The notes: generated by a model not told the origin, from the letters alone. Positions 33,531-42,348 are shown, counted from the first letter of the stretch. The stretch: DNA of 64,000 nucleotides from Kribbella solani (GCF_014205295.1 NZ_JACHNF010000001.1:7006001-7070000); one strand, 5' to 3'. Made by a program: numbers and translations.

Positions 33531-34652
33531 GTGCGCACCCCCCGTCTGCTGCCGGCGGCTGTCGCGCTGGTGCTGGTCGGTACGGCAGCTGGGGTGACGG
33601 TCTGGCGGCCCTGGGAGGGGTCTGCTGACGCGTCGAGCGGTCCGGGTGGGATCACGATCTCGCGGAGTCAGTGCGGTCAGGGCTGGACCGATCCGAAGGC
33701 GGGGCGGCAGACGATCGTCGTCCACAACACCGGGTCCGCCGCCGCGGAGGTCGATCTGGTCGAGATCGGCAGCGGGAAGGTGTACGGCGAGGTGGAGGGC
33801 CTCGGACCGAACACCAGCGCGCCGATGGACGTGCAACTCGGCGCCGGCAAGTACGCGATCCGGTGCCTGATCGAGGACACCGATCCGATCACCGGGCCGA
33901 CGGTCACGCTGACCGGTGATGCCGTGGCTGGGGCGGCGGCGGTTCCGGTGACGAAGAACGACATGCTGCCGTTGGTCAAGCGGTACGAGGCGTCGGTCGC
34001 GTCCGGGGTCGCCGCGCTGGCGGCGAAGACCGACAAGTTGCGCGCCGACGTGGGCGCGGGGGAGCTGGCGGCGGCACGGGCCGACTGGCTGGGCGCTCAC
34101 CTGGCGTACAACTCGCTGGGCGCTGCTTACGGCGCGTTCGGTGACTTCGCGGACCGGATCGACGGGCCTGACGCAGGGTTTCATCCGTTGGAGAAGGGGT
34201 TGTGGCACGGCGCTCCGGCCGTGGTGCTGAAGCCGGTCGCGGATCGGTTGGCGGCCGCGGTGCACGGGTTGCAGGCGGATTTGCCGAACGAGCAGGTCGA
34301 TCCTGACGATCTGGGTCTGCGCGCGCACGAGATCATGGAGAACGCGCTGCAGTTCGAGCTGACCGGGGAGAACGATCAGGGCAGCGGTACGTCGCTGAAC
34401 ACCGCGCTGGCGAACTTGAACGGCACGGCGACGGTGCTCGCGATTCTCGATCCCGTACTCGAACCGCGTTATCCCGAGCTGCCGCAGGTACGGAAGTGGG
34501 AGGCGCGGGTACGAACCCTGCTGACCGCCCATCAGAACACCCCGGTCAACCAACTGAACCGCACCACCAGAGAACAACTCAACGGCGCCGTCGGCCAACT
34601 CCTGGAAGTACTGGCCCCAGTAGCCACCCTCTGTGAAGTCAGGAGGGGATGA
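33531..34652 (+). CDS. efeO: EfeO-type iron uptake protein (cupredoxin plus M75 imelysin domain)
   Basis: A 373-residue exported protein. N-terminal signal/anchor helix (LLPAAVALVLVGTAAGV), cupredoxin-like domain (about 35-135), then the M75/imelysin domain with the metal motif HPLEKGLW (HxxE) and LRAHEIMENALQFELTG. EfeO delivers ferrous/ferric iron to the EfeU permease in the EfeUOB system. GTG 33531 has AGGAG nine bases upstream. It overlaps efeB (ATGA). No efeU gene is seen on either side, which is notable. Confidence 0.92.
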   Translation: MRTPRLLPAAVALVLVGTAAGVTVWRPWEGSADASSGPGGITISRSQCGQGWTDPKAGRQTIVVHNTGSAAAEVDLVEIGSGKVYGEVEGLGPNTSAPMDVQLGAGKYAIRCLIEDTDPITGPTVTLTGDAVAGAAAVPVTKNDMLPLVKRYEASVASGVAALAAKTDKLRADVGAGELAAARADWLGAHLAYNSLGAAYGAFGDFADRIDGPDAGFHPLEKGLWHGAPAVVLKPVADRLAAAVHGLQADLPNEQVDPDDLGLRAHEIMENALQFELTGENDQGSGTSLNTALANLNGTATVLAILDPVLEPRYPELPQVRKWEARVRTLLTAHQNTPVNQLNRTTREQLNGAVGQLLEVLAPVATLCEVRRG

Positions 34653-36028
34653 TGAAGCCCGAGCCGCCGGCATGCCCAGAGCGCCGATCACCCGCTGCAT
34701 CCCTCGCTGCATCCGCTGATGCATCCGCTGATGCATCCGCTGCTGCATTGGGCGCGGAGCGCGGGAGCGTCGGCCGCCGCTCTTTCCTCCGCGGCGCACT
34801 GGCAGGCGCCGGCGCGGCAGCTGCCACCGGCACAGCAGCGTCAGCTGCCACTGGTGCGACGGCGGCCGCTGCCACCGGCGCCGCGGCTGCCGGCTCGACC
34901 ACGACCACAGCCGCCGCCCAGTCGGCGGGTGCTCCGGCGCCCGTCCCGTTCCATGGAGTGCATCAGGCTGGTGTTACTACCGGTCAGCAGCGACAAGCTG
35001 TGTTTGCCTCCTTCGACGTGGTTGCTGTGGGCAAAGATGAGTTGACCGACCTGTTCAAGACCCTGACCGAGCGGGCCCGGCTACTGACTACCGGCGGTGC
35101 GCTTCCACCCGTCGGAATCACCGCGCCACCACCCGACTCCGGCGTACTCGGACCGGACATGCCGGCCGACGACCTCACGATCACCGTCGGCGTCGGCGCC
35201 TCGCTCTTCGACGACCGGTACGGTCTCAAGGCCCGCAAACCGGCCAGGTTGACCGCGATGAAGGAGTTCCCGAACGACACCCTGGACCCGAGCCTGTGCC
35301 ACGGCGACCTGAGCCTCCAACTCTGCGCGAGTGACACCGACACCGTCCTGCACGCGCTCCGCGACCTCGCTCGGCACACCCGGGGCGGAATGCAGCTCCG
35401 CTGGCGGATCGACGGCTTTCAAAGCCCGCCGCGCCCATCCGGTACGCCCCGCAACCTGATGGGGTTCAAGGACGGCATCGTCAACCCGGCCCAGTCGGAG
35501 TACGACAAGCTGGTTTGGGTCGGCCGCGGCAACGGCGAGCCGCCCTGGACCGAGGGTGGTACTTACCAGGTACTTCGACAGATCCGGATGCTGGTCGAGT
35601 TCTGGGACCGGGTGTCGATCGGTGAGCAGGAGAACATGTTCGGCCGGCGCCGCGACTCCGGTGCACCGTTGGACGGCAACCACGAAACCGACAGCCCGGA
35701 TTACGCGGCCGATCCGACCGGTGGCGCGATCCCGTTGACCAGTCACATCCGCCGGGCCAACCCGCGTACGCCGGAGACTGCCGCCAGTCAGTTCCTGCGG
35801 CGCGGCTACAACTACGACAAGGGCATCGATTCGGTCGGTGACCTGGACCTGGGCCTGTTGTTCTGCGCGTATCAGCAGGACATCGCCCGGCAGTTCGTGG
35901 CCGTGCAGACCCGGTTGGCCGATGAGCCGCTCGTCGACTACATCCGGCCGGTCGGTGGCGGCTACTTCTTTGTGCTTCCCGGTGTCCGGGACGGCAACGA
36001 CCACTACGCAAAGTCGCTGCTGGAATGA
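34649..36028 (+). CDS. efeB: EfeB-type Dyp peroxidase, Tat-exported
   Basis: A 459-residue haem peroxidase (deferrochelatase group). The Tat signal RRSFLRGALAGAGAAAA lies about residues 43-59, after an unusually long n-region with repeated ASAD units, and is followed by an Ala/Thr-rich linker to about residue 95. The Dyp domain shows the GFKDG motif (catalytic Asp) in RNLMGFKDGIVNP and the proximal haem His region near the C-terminus. In EfeUOB it oxidises iron or extracts it from haem outside the membrane. Translation is coupled to efeO by overlap. Confidence 0.93.
   Translation: MMKPEPPACPERRSPAASLAASADASADASAAALGAERGSVGRRSFLRGALAGAGAAAATGTAASAATGATAAAATGAAAAGSTTTTAAAQSAGAPAPVPFHGVHQAGVTTGQQRQAVFASFDVVAVGKDELTDLFKTLTERARLLTTGGALPPVGITAPPPDSGVLGPDMPADDLTITVGVGASLFDDRYGLKARKPARLTAMKEFPNDTLDPSLCHGDLSLQLCASDTDTVLHALRDLARHTRGGMQLRWRIDGFQSPPRPSGTPRNLMGFKDGIVNPAQSEYDKLVWVGRGNGEPPWTEGGTYQVLRQIRMLVEFWDRVSIGEQENMFGRRRDSGAPLDGNHETDSPDYAADPTGGAIPLTSHIRRANPRTPETAASQFLRRGYNYDKGIDSVGDLDLGLLFCAYQQDIARQFVAVQTRLADEPLVDYIRPVGGGYFFVLPGVRDGNDHYAKSLLE
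34699..34746 (+). repeat. 12-bp repeats in the efeB signal-peptide n-region
   Basis: Near-identical units around GATGCATCCGCT recur three to four times and encode Ala-Ser-Ala-Asp repeats before the twin-arginine motif. Relatives have short n-regions, so this is a lineage-specific expansion. It keeps the reading frame. Confidence 0.65.
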
Positions 36029-36048
36029 GTTACCCAGAAGGAGAAGGC

Positions 36049-37668
36049 ATGCGCGCAAGACTCCGGGTCGCGGCGACGGCTGCCGCGGCCGCGACCGGCC
36101 TGGTGCTGGCTGCGGGTTGCAGCGGTACCACTCATCAACTGACCAACGCCGCGTACCAGCTGGACGCCGCGGCGTACCAGCACCCGGTGCGGACGACCAC
36201 GCCGATCAAGCACGTGGTGGTGATCTTCGGCGAGAACATCTCGTTCGACCACTACTTCGGTACGTATCCCAACGCCACCAACGAGAATGGCACGCCCTTC
36301 ACCGCGGCCCGGCACACGCCCAAGGTGAACGGTCTGTCCAAGCAGTTGCTGACGCACAACCCGAACGCGTACAACCCGAAGCGGCTCGCGCCGTCGCAGG
36401 CGCTGACCTGCGACCAGAACCACGGGTACAGCGCGGAGCAGAAGGCGGTCAACGGCGGCAAGATGGACAAGTTCGTCGAGAACACCGAGACGGACAAGTG
36501 CACCGGCCAGCCCGTACTGTTCGGCGAGCCCGGTCTGGTGATGGACTACTACGATGGCAACACCGTCACCGCGATGTGGAACTACGCCCAGCACTACGCG
36601 CTGAACGACAACTCGTTCGACAGCGTGTACGGCCCGTCGACGCCCGGCGCGATCAACCTGATCTCCGGACAGACGCACGGCGTCCAGGCGATGGACCCGA
36701 AGACCGGCAAGCCGACCACGGACGCGTACGCGGTGCAGTCGCCGGACCAGAACGGGATTGGCACCATGACCAACGACCCCGACCCGTACTACGACGACTG
36801 CTCCAACAACAACGGCAAGTCGGCGAACAACCTGGCCGTGATGCACGGGCAGAACATCGGCGACCTGCTGAACCGGCAGCACGTCACGTGGGGCTGGTTC
36901 CAGGGCGGGTTCAAGCCGACCGGGACCGCCAACGACAAGGTGGTCTGCGGTACGCAGCACGCCAACGTCGGCGGAAACCTGGCGACGGACTACAGTCCGC
37001 ACCACGAGCCGTTCCAGTACTACCGGTCGACGGCGAACCCGAAACACCTGCCGCCGTCGTCGGTGGCCGCGATCGGCAAGACCGACCAGGCCAACCACCA
37101 GTACGACACGTCCGACTTCGACGCGGCCGTTGCCGCGAACAACCTGCCCGCGGTCAGCTTCCTGAAGGCCGGCGAATACCAGGACGGCCACGCCGGGTAC
37201 TCGGACCCGCTGGACGAGCAGGCGTTCGTGGTGAAGGAGCTGAACCAGCTGCAGAAGTCGAAGGAATGGTCGTCGACGGCAGTCGTGCTGGCGTACGACG
37301 ACTCCGACGGTTGGTACGACCACGTGAAGGCACCGGTGGTGAACGGTTCCCACGACGCGGCGCTCGACCAGGCCGCACTGTGCGGCTCGAAGCCGGCTGC
37401 CGGCGGGTACGCCGATCGGTGTGGGTACGGCCCGCGGCTGCCGCTGCTCGTCGTGTCGCCCTACGCGAAGACGAACCACGTCGACCACGCACTGACCGAC
37501 CAGACCTCGGTCCTGAAGTTCATCGAGGACAACTGGCGGACCGGGCGGATCGGCGACCACTCGTTCGATCAGCGGGCCGGCAGCATGAACAGCATGTTCA
37601 GCTTCTGGGGGCACCCGAACACCAGGAAGCTGATCCTGGACCCGAAGTCCGGCGCCGTCGTCAGCTGA
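36049..37668 (+). CDS. Lipoprotein phosphoesterase (phospholipase C / acid phosphatase family)
   Basis: A 539-residue exported protein of the PF04185 phosphoesterase family. Signal MRARLRVAATAAAAATGLVL leads to lipobox LAAGC, with Cys at about residue 24. Active-site features: VVVIFGENISFDHYFGTYP (metal-binding Glu-Asn region of this family), the AYDDSDGWYDHV acidic metal site, and GYGPRLPLLVVSPYAK. It should cleave phosphate esters or phospholipids outside the cell. ATG 36049 has AAGGAG about six bases upstream. It is 20 bp after efeB, so it is likely in the efe operon; its link to iron is unclear. Confidence 0.9.
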   Translation: MRARLRVAATAAAAATGLVLAAGCSGTTHQLTNAAYQLDAAAYQHPVRTTTPIKHVVVIFGENISFDHYFGTYPNATNENGTPFTAARHTPKVNGLSKQLLTHNPNAYNPKRLAPSQALTCDQNHGYSAEQKAVNGGKMDKFVENTETDKCTGQPVLFGEPGLVMDYYDGNTVTAMWNYAQHYALNDNSFDSVYGPSTPGAINLISGQTHGVQAMDPKTGKPTTDAYAVQSPDQNGIGTMTNDPDPYYDDCSNNNGKSANNLAVMHGQNIGDLLNRQHVTWGWFQGGFKPTGTANDKVVCGTQHANVGGNLATDYSPHHEPFQYYRSTANPKHLPPSSVAAIGKTDQANHQYDTSDFDAAVAANNLPAVSFLKAGEYQDGHAGYSDPLDEQAFVVKELNQLQKSKEWSSTAVVLAYDDSDGWYDHVKAPVVNGSHDAALDQAALCGSKPAAGGYADRCGYGPRLPLLVVSPYAKTNHVDHALTDQTSVLKFIEDNWRTGRIGDHSFDQRAGSMNSMFSFWGHPNTRKLILDPKSGAVVS

Positions 37669-37688
37669 GAATCAACCACTGAGAACTG

Positions 37689-37719
37689 CCTCGCCCTGCA
37701 GGGTTTCAGCAGGGCGAGG
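37689..37719. terminator. Hairpin between the phosphoesterase and convergent hydrolase
   Basis: Arms CCTCGCCCTGC (37689-37699) and GCAGGGCGAGG (37709-37719) are perfect over 11 bp around a nine-base loop. The stem ends one base before the stop of the leftward hydrolase gene, and 20 bp after the phosphoesterase stop, so it acts in both directions. Confidence 0.85.
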
Positions 37720-37720
37720 G

Positions 37721-38527
37721 TCAGTGCTCAGCCAGGAAGTCGTCAATCAGCGCGTTGACCTGCTTCGGTGATTCCAAAGCGGCCAAGTGTGCGGCCTGTT
37801 CGAGCACCACGAACCGCGCGCCCGGAATAGCGTCGGCCATCACCTTGGTCTCCGCGACCGGGAAAGTCTGATCCTCGGCGCCCGCCACCACCAGTACCGG
37901 CGAACGGATCGCGTGGAACAGTGCTCGTTGGTCCGGCCTACGGATGACCACGCTGGTGACGGCGTGCATCCCGGAGCGGACGTTCACCCGGTGGACGAGG
38001 TCGTTGACCTTGGCAACAACTTCTGGCTTCTCCCGTGCCGCGGTCGGGCCGAGGAACGCGCCCAGCACCGGTCGGGTGAGTGGTCCGCGAACTCCGCCGA
38101 GAAGGTGCGCCGACCGGGTCAGCACGCCGTACTCGAAGCGCTGCCGGCGGCCCGCGGGGGAGGCGGTCGCGTTCATCAGGACGGCGCGCCCGGTCCGGTC
38201 CGGGTGCAGGGCCGCGAAGGTCCCGCCGATCATTCCGCCCCAGCTGTTCCCGATCAGGTGGACCTTGTCGACACCAAGATCGTCGACAATCTGCAGTACG
38301 ACCCGCGCGCACTCCGCGAAGCTGAACGGCTTTGTCAACAATGCACTGCCGCCGTGCCCCGGTGGATCGACCAGGATCACCTGGAAGCGGCCGGCGAAGT
38401 GCTCGGCCTGCGCGGACCAGAGCGTGCCGTCCATCAACAGACTCGGCCAGAACAGCAGCGCGGGGCCGGACCCGTCGATCCGCAAACGGATCCGGCCCAG
38501 TACGGTCTCGACGTACCGATCCTGCAT
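37721..38527 (-). CDS. Alpha/beta hydrolase
   Basis: A 268-residue hydrolase. Nucleophile Ser95 in GNSWGG, VDPPGHGGS after strand 4, acid residue in VVAGAEDQTFP and His in LEQAAHLAAL. This layout is typical of 3-oxoadipate-enol-lactonase-like and other small-ester hydrolases; the exact substrate is unknown. It lies 16 bp downstream of the WYL regulator gene on the same strand and is probably co-transcribed with it. Confidence 0.92.
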   Translation of the reverse strand: MQDRYVETVLGRIRLRIDGSGPALLFWPSLLMDGTLWSAQAEHFAGRFQVILVDPPGHGGSALLTKPFSFAECARVVLQIVDDLGVDKVHLIGNSWGGMIGGTFAALHPDRTGRAVLMNATASPAGRRQRFEYGVLTRSAHLLGGVRGPLTRPVLGAFLGPTAAREKPEVVAKVNDLVHRVNVRSGMHAVTSVVIRRPDQRALFHAIRSPVLVVAGAEDQTFPVAETKVMADAIPGARFVVLEQAAHLAALESPKQVNALIDDFLAEH

Positions 38528-38543
38528 GTCTGAACGCTACCGG

Positions 38544-39488
38544 TCACAGCGGTGGTACGGACTCCATCAGGCGCGTCGTCAACTCGCGGATGCAGTCGAC
38601 CAGCTCCGGCGGTGACTGCACCTCGAACGGCAGGCCGAGCGCACCGAGATGCAGTGCGAGATGTTCGAGCGAGTTCGCCCCGGTCTCGACCAGCGTGGTC
38701 GCCTCGTCGATCGGTGTCACTGCCGCGACATGCGTCCCGTACCGGTCGGCCACCTGTTCGGCCGGTGCACGGACCAAGATGCGGGCCTGATGCCGGTACG
38801 CCCCGGAGGCGACGCCACGGATCGTGCTCGCCAGGTCCGGCGCTTCGCGTGGGGTGAAGCGCGGCCCGGTCGGAATCCGCGGCTCGAGCCGGTCGAGCCG
38901 GAACGTACGCCAGTCCTCCCGGTCCAGGTCCCACGCCACCAGGTACCACCGGCGACCGGTGTGTACGAGCCGGTGCGGCTCAGTTGTCCGGGTGGTCGCC
39001 GTACCGTCGTGGTTGCGGTAGTCGAACCGGAGTCGCTGGTGGTCGCGGCAGGTCGCAGCGACCGCGAGCAGTACGTCAGGCAGTACGGCCGGACCGCTCT
39101 CCGGGGTGACCGCGATCTGCTGCAGCAGCTCGATCCGGTGCCGCAGTCGCGACGGGAGGACCTGTTCGAGCTTGGTCAGCGCCCGCACCGACGACTCCTC
39201 AGTACCGGCCACGGTGCCGGTCGCTGCGGCCCGCAGTCCGACCGCCACCGCCACCGCCTCCTCGTCATCGAGCAGCAGCGGCGGCAGCGAGGCACCCGCG
39301 CCGAGGCGGTAGCCGGCCACCCCGGACACGGCGTCGACCGGATAGCCCAGGTTGCGCAGCTTGTCGACGTCACGCCGAACGGTGCGGACCCCGACGCCCA
39401 GCTCCTCGGCCAGAGCGGCGCCGCTCCACTCCTTGGGTTGCTGCAGGAGTGACAGGAGCCGGAGCAGTCGAGCGGAAGTTTCGAGCAT
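38544..39488 (-). CDS. HTH-WYL domain transcriptional regulator
   Basis: A 314-residue regulator. N-terminal DeoR-like HTH (about 1-60; LLSLLQQPKEWSGAALAEELGVGVRTVRRDVDKLRNLG) and a WYL domain (about 140-220; RLVHTGRRWYLVAWDLDREDWRTFRLDRL) with a C-terminal WCX-like extension. WYL domains bind nucleic acid or nucleotide ligands. ATG 39488 is chosen because the HTH begins there. It is divergent from the epoxide hydrolase gene; a perfect 15-7-15 palindrome lies between, so both genes are likely targets. Confidence 0.93.
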   Translation of the reverse strand: MLETSARLLRLLSLLQQPKEWSGAALAEELGVGVRTVRRDVDKLRNLGYPVDAVSGVAGYRLGAGASLPPLLLDDEEAVAVAVGLRAAATGTVAGTEESSVRALTKLEQVLPSRLRHRIELLQQIAVTPESGPAVLPDVLLAVAATCRDHQRLRFDYRNHDGTATTRTTEPHRLVHTGRRWYLVAWDLDREDWRTFRLDRLEPRIPTGPRFTPREAPDLASTIRGVASGAYRHQARILVRAPAEQVADRYGTHVAAVTPIDEATTLVETGANSLEHLALHLGALGLPFEVQSPPELVDCIRELTTRLMESVPPL

Positions 39489-39500
39489 GGTGACAGTTTG

Positions 39501-39537
39501 CCAGCCAGTTAGGACTGTAGCTGTCCTAACTGGCTGG
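39501..39537. promoter_or_regulatory. WYL-regulator operator (15-7-15 perfect palindrome)
   Basis: CCAGCCAGTTAGGAC (39501-39515) and GTCCTAACTGGCTGG (39523-39537) match in all 15 positions. It fills most of the 61-bp gap between the divergent WYL gene and the epoxide hydrolase gene, and its right end overlaps the GGAAG ribosome-binding site of the latter. Confidence 0.85.
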
Positions 39538-39549
39538 AAGACTAAAACC

Positions 39550-40689
39550 ATGATCAAGCCGTTCAGCATCGACATCCCGCAGAGCACCCTCGACGACCTC
39601 GCCGCCAAGCTGGCGAGCACCCGCCTCCCCGCGCCGCTGCCCGGCGACGACTGGACCACCGGTGTCCCGGTGTCCTGGCTGTCGGAGCTGGCCGAGTACT
39701 GGCGCACTTCGTACGACTGGCGGGCCGCCGAGAAGGAGCTCAACTCGTACCCGCAGTTCACCACCGAGATCGAAGGGCAGCGGATTCACTTCATCCATGT
39801 CCGCTCCGCGGAGCCGGACGCGCTGCCGCTGATGCTCACGCACGGCTGGCCGGGATCGATCGTCGAGTTCCTGGACCTGATCGGCCCGCTGACCGACCCC
39901 GTCGCGCACGGCGGGCAGGCGGCGGACGCGTTCCATGTCGTGATTCCGGCGCTGCCCGGGTTCGGGTTCTCGGGGCCGACGGCGGATGACAACTGGACGT
40001 TCCCGCGGATCGGGCGGGTGTGGGCCGAGCTGATGAGCCGGCTCGGGTACGAGCGGTTCGGCGTGCAAGGTGGTGACCTCGGCGGGTCGGTGTCACCGGA
40101 GGTCGCCCGGGCGGTGCCGGAGCGCGTGGTGGGCGTCCACACCAACGGCGGGACGAACCTGCCGCCGATGGAGCTGTCCGAGGACGAGCTGAAGTCGCTG
40201 ACGCCGCTGGAGCAGGACAAGATGGCGCGGATCGGGCAGTTCATGCAGGACGAGTTCGGCTACATCTCGATCCAGTCGACCCGGCCGCAGACCCTGGCGT
40301 ACGGGCTGGTCGACTCGCCGATCGCGCAGCTGGCCTGGATCATGGACAAGTTCCACGCCTGGACGCACCCGGCCGAAACCTTGCCGGAGGCAATCATCAG
40401 CAAGGACCGGTTGCTGACGAACGTGATGATGTACTGGCTGACCGGCACCGGCGGCTCGGCCGCGTACATCGGGTACGCGCAGCCGCGGGACTGGACGCCC
40501 CGGCCGAACTCGGGTGTCCCGACCGCCGTACTGGCCCTCGCGCACGACGTGGCGATCCGCCGCTACTGCGAGCCGTCGAACAACATCACCCGCTGGACCG
40601 ACGTCGACCACGGCGGCCACTTCGCCGCGCTGGAAGAGCCCGAACTGCTGGTCGGCGACGTCAGGGAGTTCTTCCGCGACCTGCGCTAG
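39550..40689 (+). CDS. Epoxide hydrolase family protein (EHN domain)
   Basis: A 379-residue alpha/beta hydrolase with the N-terminal epoxide hydrolase (EHN) domain (about 1-105) typical of microsomal-type enzymes. Oxyanion motif HGWPGS at 99-104, nucleophile Asp176 in VQGGDLGG, and catalytic His in DVDHGGHFAALEEP near the C-terminus. It should open epoxides to diols; the substrate is unknown. GGAAG lies nine bases before ATG 39550. Divergent from, and probably regulated by, the WYL protein. Confidence 0.93.
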   Translation: MIKPFSIDIPQSTLDDLAAKLASTRLPAPLPGDDWTTGVPVSWLSELAEYWRTSYDWRAAEKELNSYPQFTTEIEGQRIHFIHVRSAEPDALPLMLTHGWPGSIVEFLDLIGPLTDPVAHGGQAADAFHVVIPALPGFGFSGPTADDNWTFPRIGRVWAELMSRLGYERFGVQGGDLGGSVSPEVARAVPERVVGVHTNGGTNLPPMELSEDELKSLTPLEQDKMARIGQFMQDEFGYISIQSTRPQTLAYGLVDSPIAQLAWIMDKFHAWTHPAETLPEAIISKDRLLTNVMMYWLTGTGGSAAYIGYAQPRDWTPRPNSGVPTAVLALAHDVAIRRYCEPSNNITRWTDVDHGGHFAALEEPELLVGDVREFFRDLR

Positions 40690-40735
40690 GTCACTGATAG
40701 TAATCATTTGGGCAGATCTGGTGGCTTGGAGTCGA

Positions 40736-40776
40736 TTCTCAGGTGATTCCTTGGTTGGGCCGATGGACTTCTCAGG
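40736..40776 (+). promoter_or_regulatory. Direct repeat TTCTCAGG x 2 upstream of the HtrA-like gene
   Basis: TTCTCAGG occurs at 40736-40743 and 40769-40776, 33 bp apart, close to three helical turns, in the 138-bp gap before the HtrA-like gene. Spaced direct repeats are the usual targets of OmpR-type response regulators, which often control HtrA proteases. A short palindrome TCTAC-N5-GTAGA follows at 40786-40800. The regulator is unknown. Confidence 0.35.
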
Positions 40777-40827
40777 CTGGCGCGCTCTACTCGTAGTAGA
40801 GGGAAATGGCTGAGGAGGGCGACGGCA

Positions 40828-42348
40828 ATGAGCGAGAGCGGCGGGCAGTACGGGGGCGGACAGCAGTCCGGTGGGCCGCAACAGGGTGGGCCGCGGTACG
40901 GCGGGCCGGGTTACCCGGGTGGGCAGTACAGCGGGCCGCGGTACGGGCAGCCGTACTACGGTGGACAGCCGCCGTACGGTGGGCAACCGCCGTACCCGTT
41001 CGGTCCGCCGCCGCAGCCGCCGAAGAAGCACCGGCGGCGACTGCTCGGTGCCGGCGTACTGGGTCTGGCCGCCGTCCTGGTCGCCGGATCGGTTGCCTGG
41101 GGCATCGATCAGCGCGCCGACCGGAGCACCTCGCAGCTGTCCCAGAAGGCTTTCGACGCCTCGTCGGTGGCGGCGAACGTGTCGCCGGGCCTGGTCGACG
41201 TGAACACCGTGCTCGGGTATGAGGGCGCACGGGCCGCCGGTACCGGGATTGTGCTCACCTCCAACGGCGAGGTGCTCACCAACCACCACGTGGTCGAAGG
41301 CGCCACGTCGATCACCGTGACCGACATCGGCAACGGCAAGACGTACAAGGCGAGCGTGGTCGGGTACGACTCGCAGCACGACATCGCCGTCCTGCAACTG
41401 AAGGACGCCGCCGGCCTGCAGACCGCGAAGACCGGCAACTCCGACCAGGTGAAGGTCGGCGACCAGGTGGTCGGGGTCGGGAACGCGGGCGGCGCCGGCG
41501 GTACGCCGAGCTATGCGAGCGGGAAGGTGACCGCGCTCGGCCAGGCGATCACCGCGACCGACCAGAACGGGCAGGACCCGGAGAACCTGAAGAACCTGAT
41601 CCAGACCAACGCGAACATCCAGGCCGGCGACTCCGGCGGCCCGCTGGTGAACGCGAGCGGCCAGGTGGTCGGGGTCGACGTGGCGGGCGGCAGTGCGAAC
41701 GGCGGCGGGCAGGGCTACCGGGGGCAGACCTCGGCCAGCACCGCGCATGCTGCCACCGCGACGCTGGCGACGGCCGGCGACAACGGGTACGGGTACGGGA
41801 ACGGGCAGGACAACGGGTACGGCGACGGAAACGGCTTCCCGTTCGGCGGCTTCGGCGACGGCAACGGCAACGGTTCCGGCAACGGGAACGGCCAGGACAA
41901 CGGGAACGGCCAGGACAACGGGAACGGCCAGAGCAACGGCGACGGCTCCGGCAACGCGCAGGGGAACGGCAACGGGACCGCGACCGAGGGGTACGCGATT
42001 CCGATCAACGAAGCGCTGTCGATCGCCCAGCAGATCGAGAACGGCAAGTCGTCGTCCGCCGTCCACATCGGCGACTCCGCGATGCTCGGGGTCTCGGTCG
42101 TCACCACGCCGGGCACCACCGGCGCGGTCGTCGGCGACGTACTCTCCACCGGCCACGCGGCCGCGGCCGGCATCTCCGCCGGTGACGTGATCACCTCCTT
42201 CGGCGGGCACGCGGTCGACTCCCCGGACGCGCTGTCCAAGCTGCTGAACAACCAGCACCCGGGCGACAAGGTGGAGGTCGGCTGGACCGACCAGTCCGGT
42301 CAGACCCACAAGGCCACCATCGAGCTCATCACCGGCCCGGTCCGCTGA
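40828..42348 (+). CDS. HtrA/DegP-like serine protease with PDZ domain and large Gly/Asn insert
   Basis: A 506-residue membrane-anchored protease. Disordered Gly/Pro/Tyr/Gln-rich cytoplasmic segment (1-68), one membrane helix (about 72-92), trypsin-like domain with His154 (TNHHVV), Asp185 (SQHDIAVLQL) and Ser269 (AGDSGGPL), then PDZ (about 405-500; TGAVVGDVLSTGHAAAAGISAGD). Between the active-site Ser and the conserved EGYAIPI strand lies an extra stretch of about 95 residues (about 290-385) full of NG, DNG and GQD repeats, rarely this long in relatives. GAGGAGGG precedes ATG 40828. It should handle misfolded proteins outside the membrane. Confidence 0.94.
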   Translation: MSESGGQYGGGQQSGGPQQGGPRYGGPGYPGGQYSGPRYGQPYYGGQPPYGGQPPYPFGPPPQPPKKHRRRLLGAGVLGLAAVLVAGSVAWGIDQRADRSTSQLSQKAFDASSVAANVSPGLVDVNTVLGYEGARAAGTGIVLTSNGEVLTNHHVVEGATSITVTDIGNGKTYKASVVGYDSQHDIAVLQLKDAAGLQTAKTGNSDQVKVGDQVVGVGNAGGAGGTPSYASGKVTALGQAITATDQNGQDPENLKNLIQTNANIQAGDSGGPLVNASGQVVGVDVAGGSANGGGQGYRGQTSASTAHAATATLATAGDNGYGYGNGQDNGYGDGNGFPFGGFGDGNGNGSGNGNGQDNGNGQDNGNGQSNGDGSGNAQGNGNGTATEGYAIPINEALSIAQQIENGKSSSAVHIGDSAMLGVSVVTTPGTTGAVVGDVLSTGHAAAAGISAGDVITSFGGHAVDSPDALSKLLNNQHPGDKVEVGWTDQSGQTHKATIELITGPVR

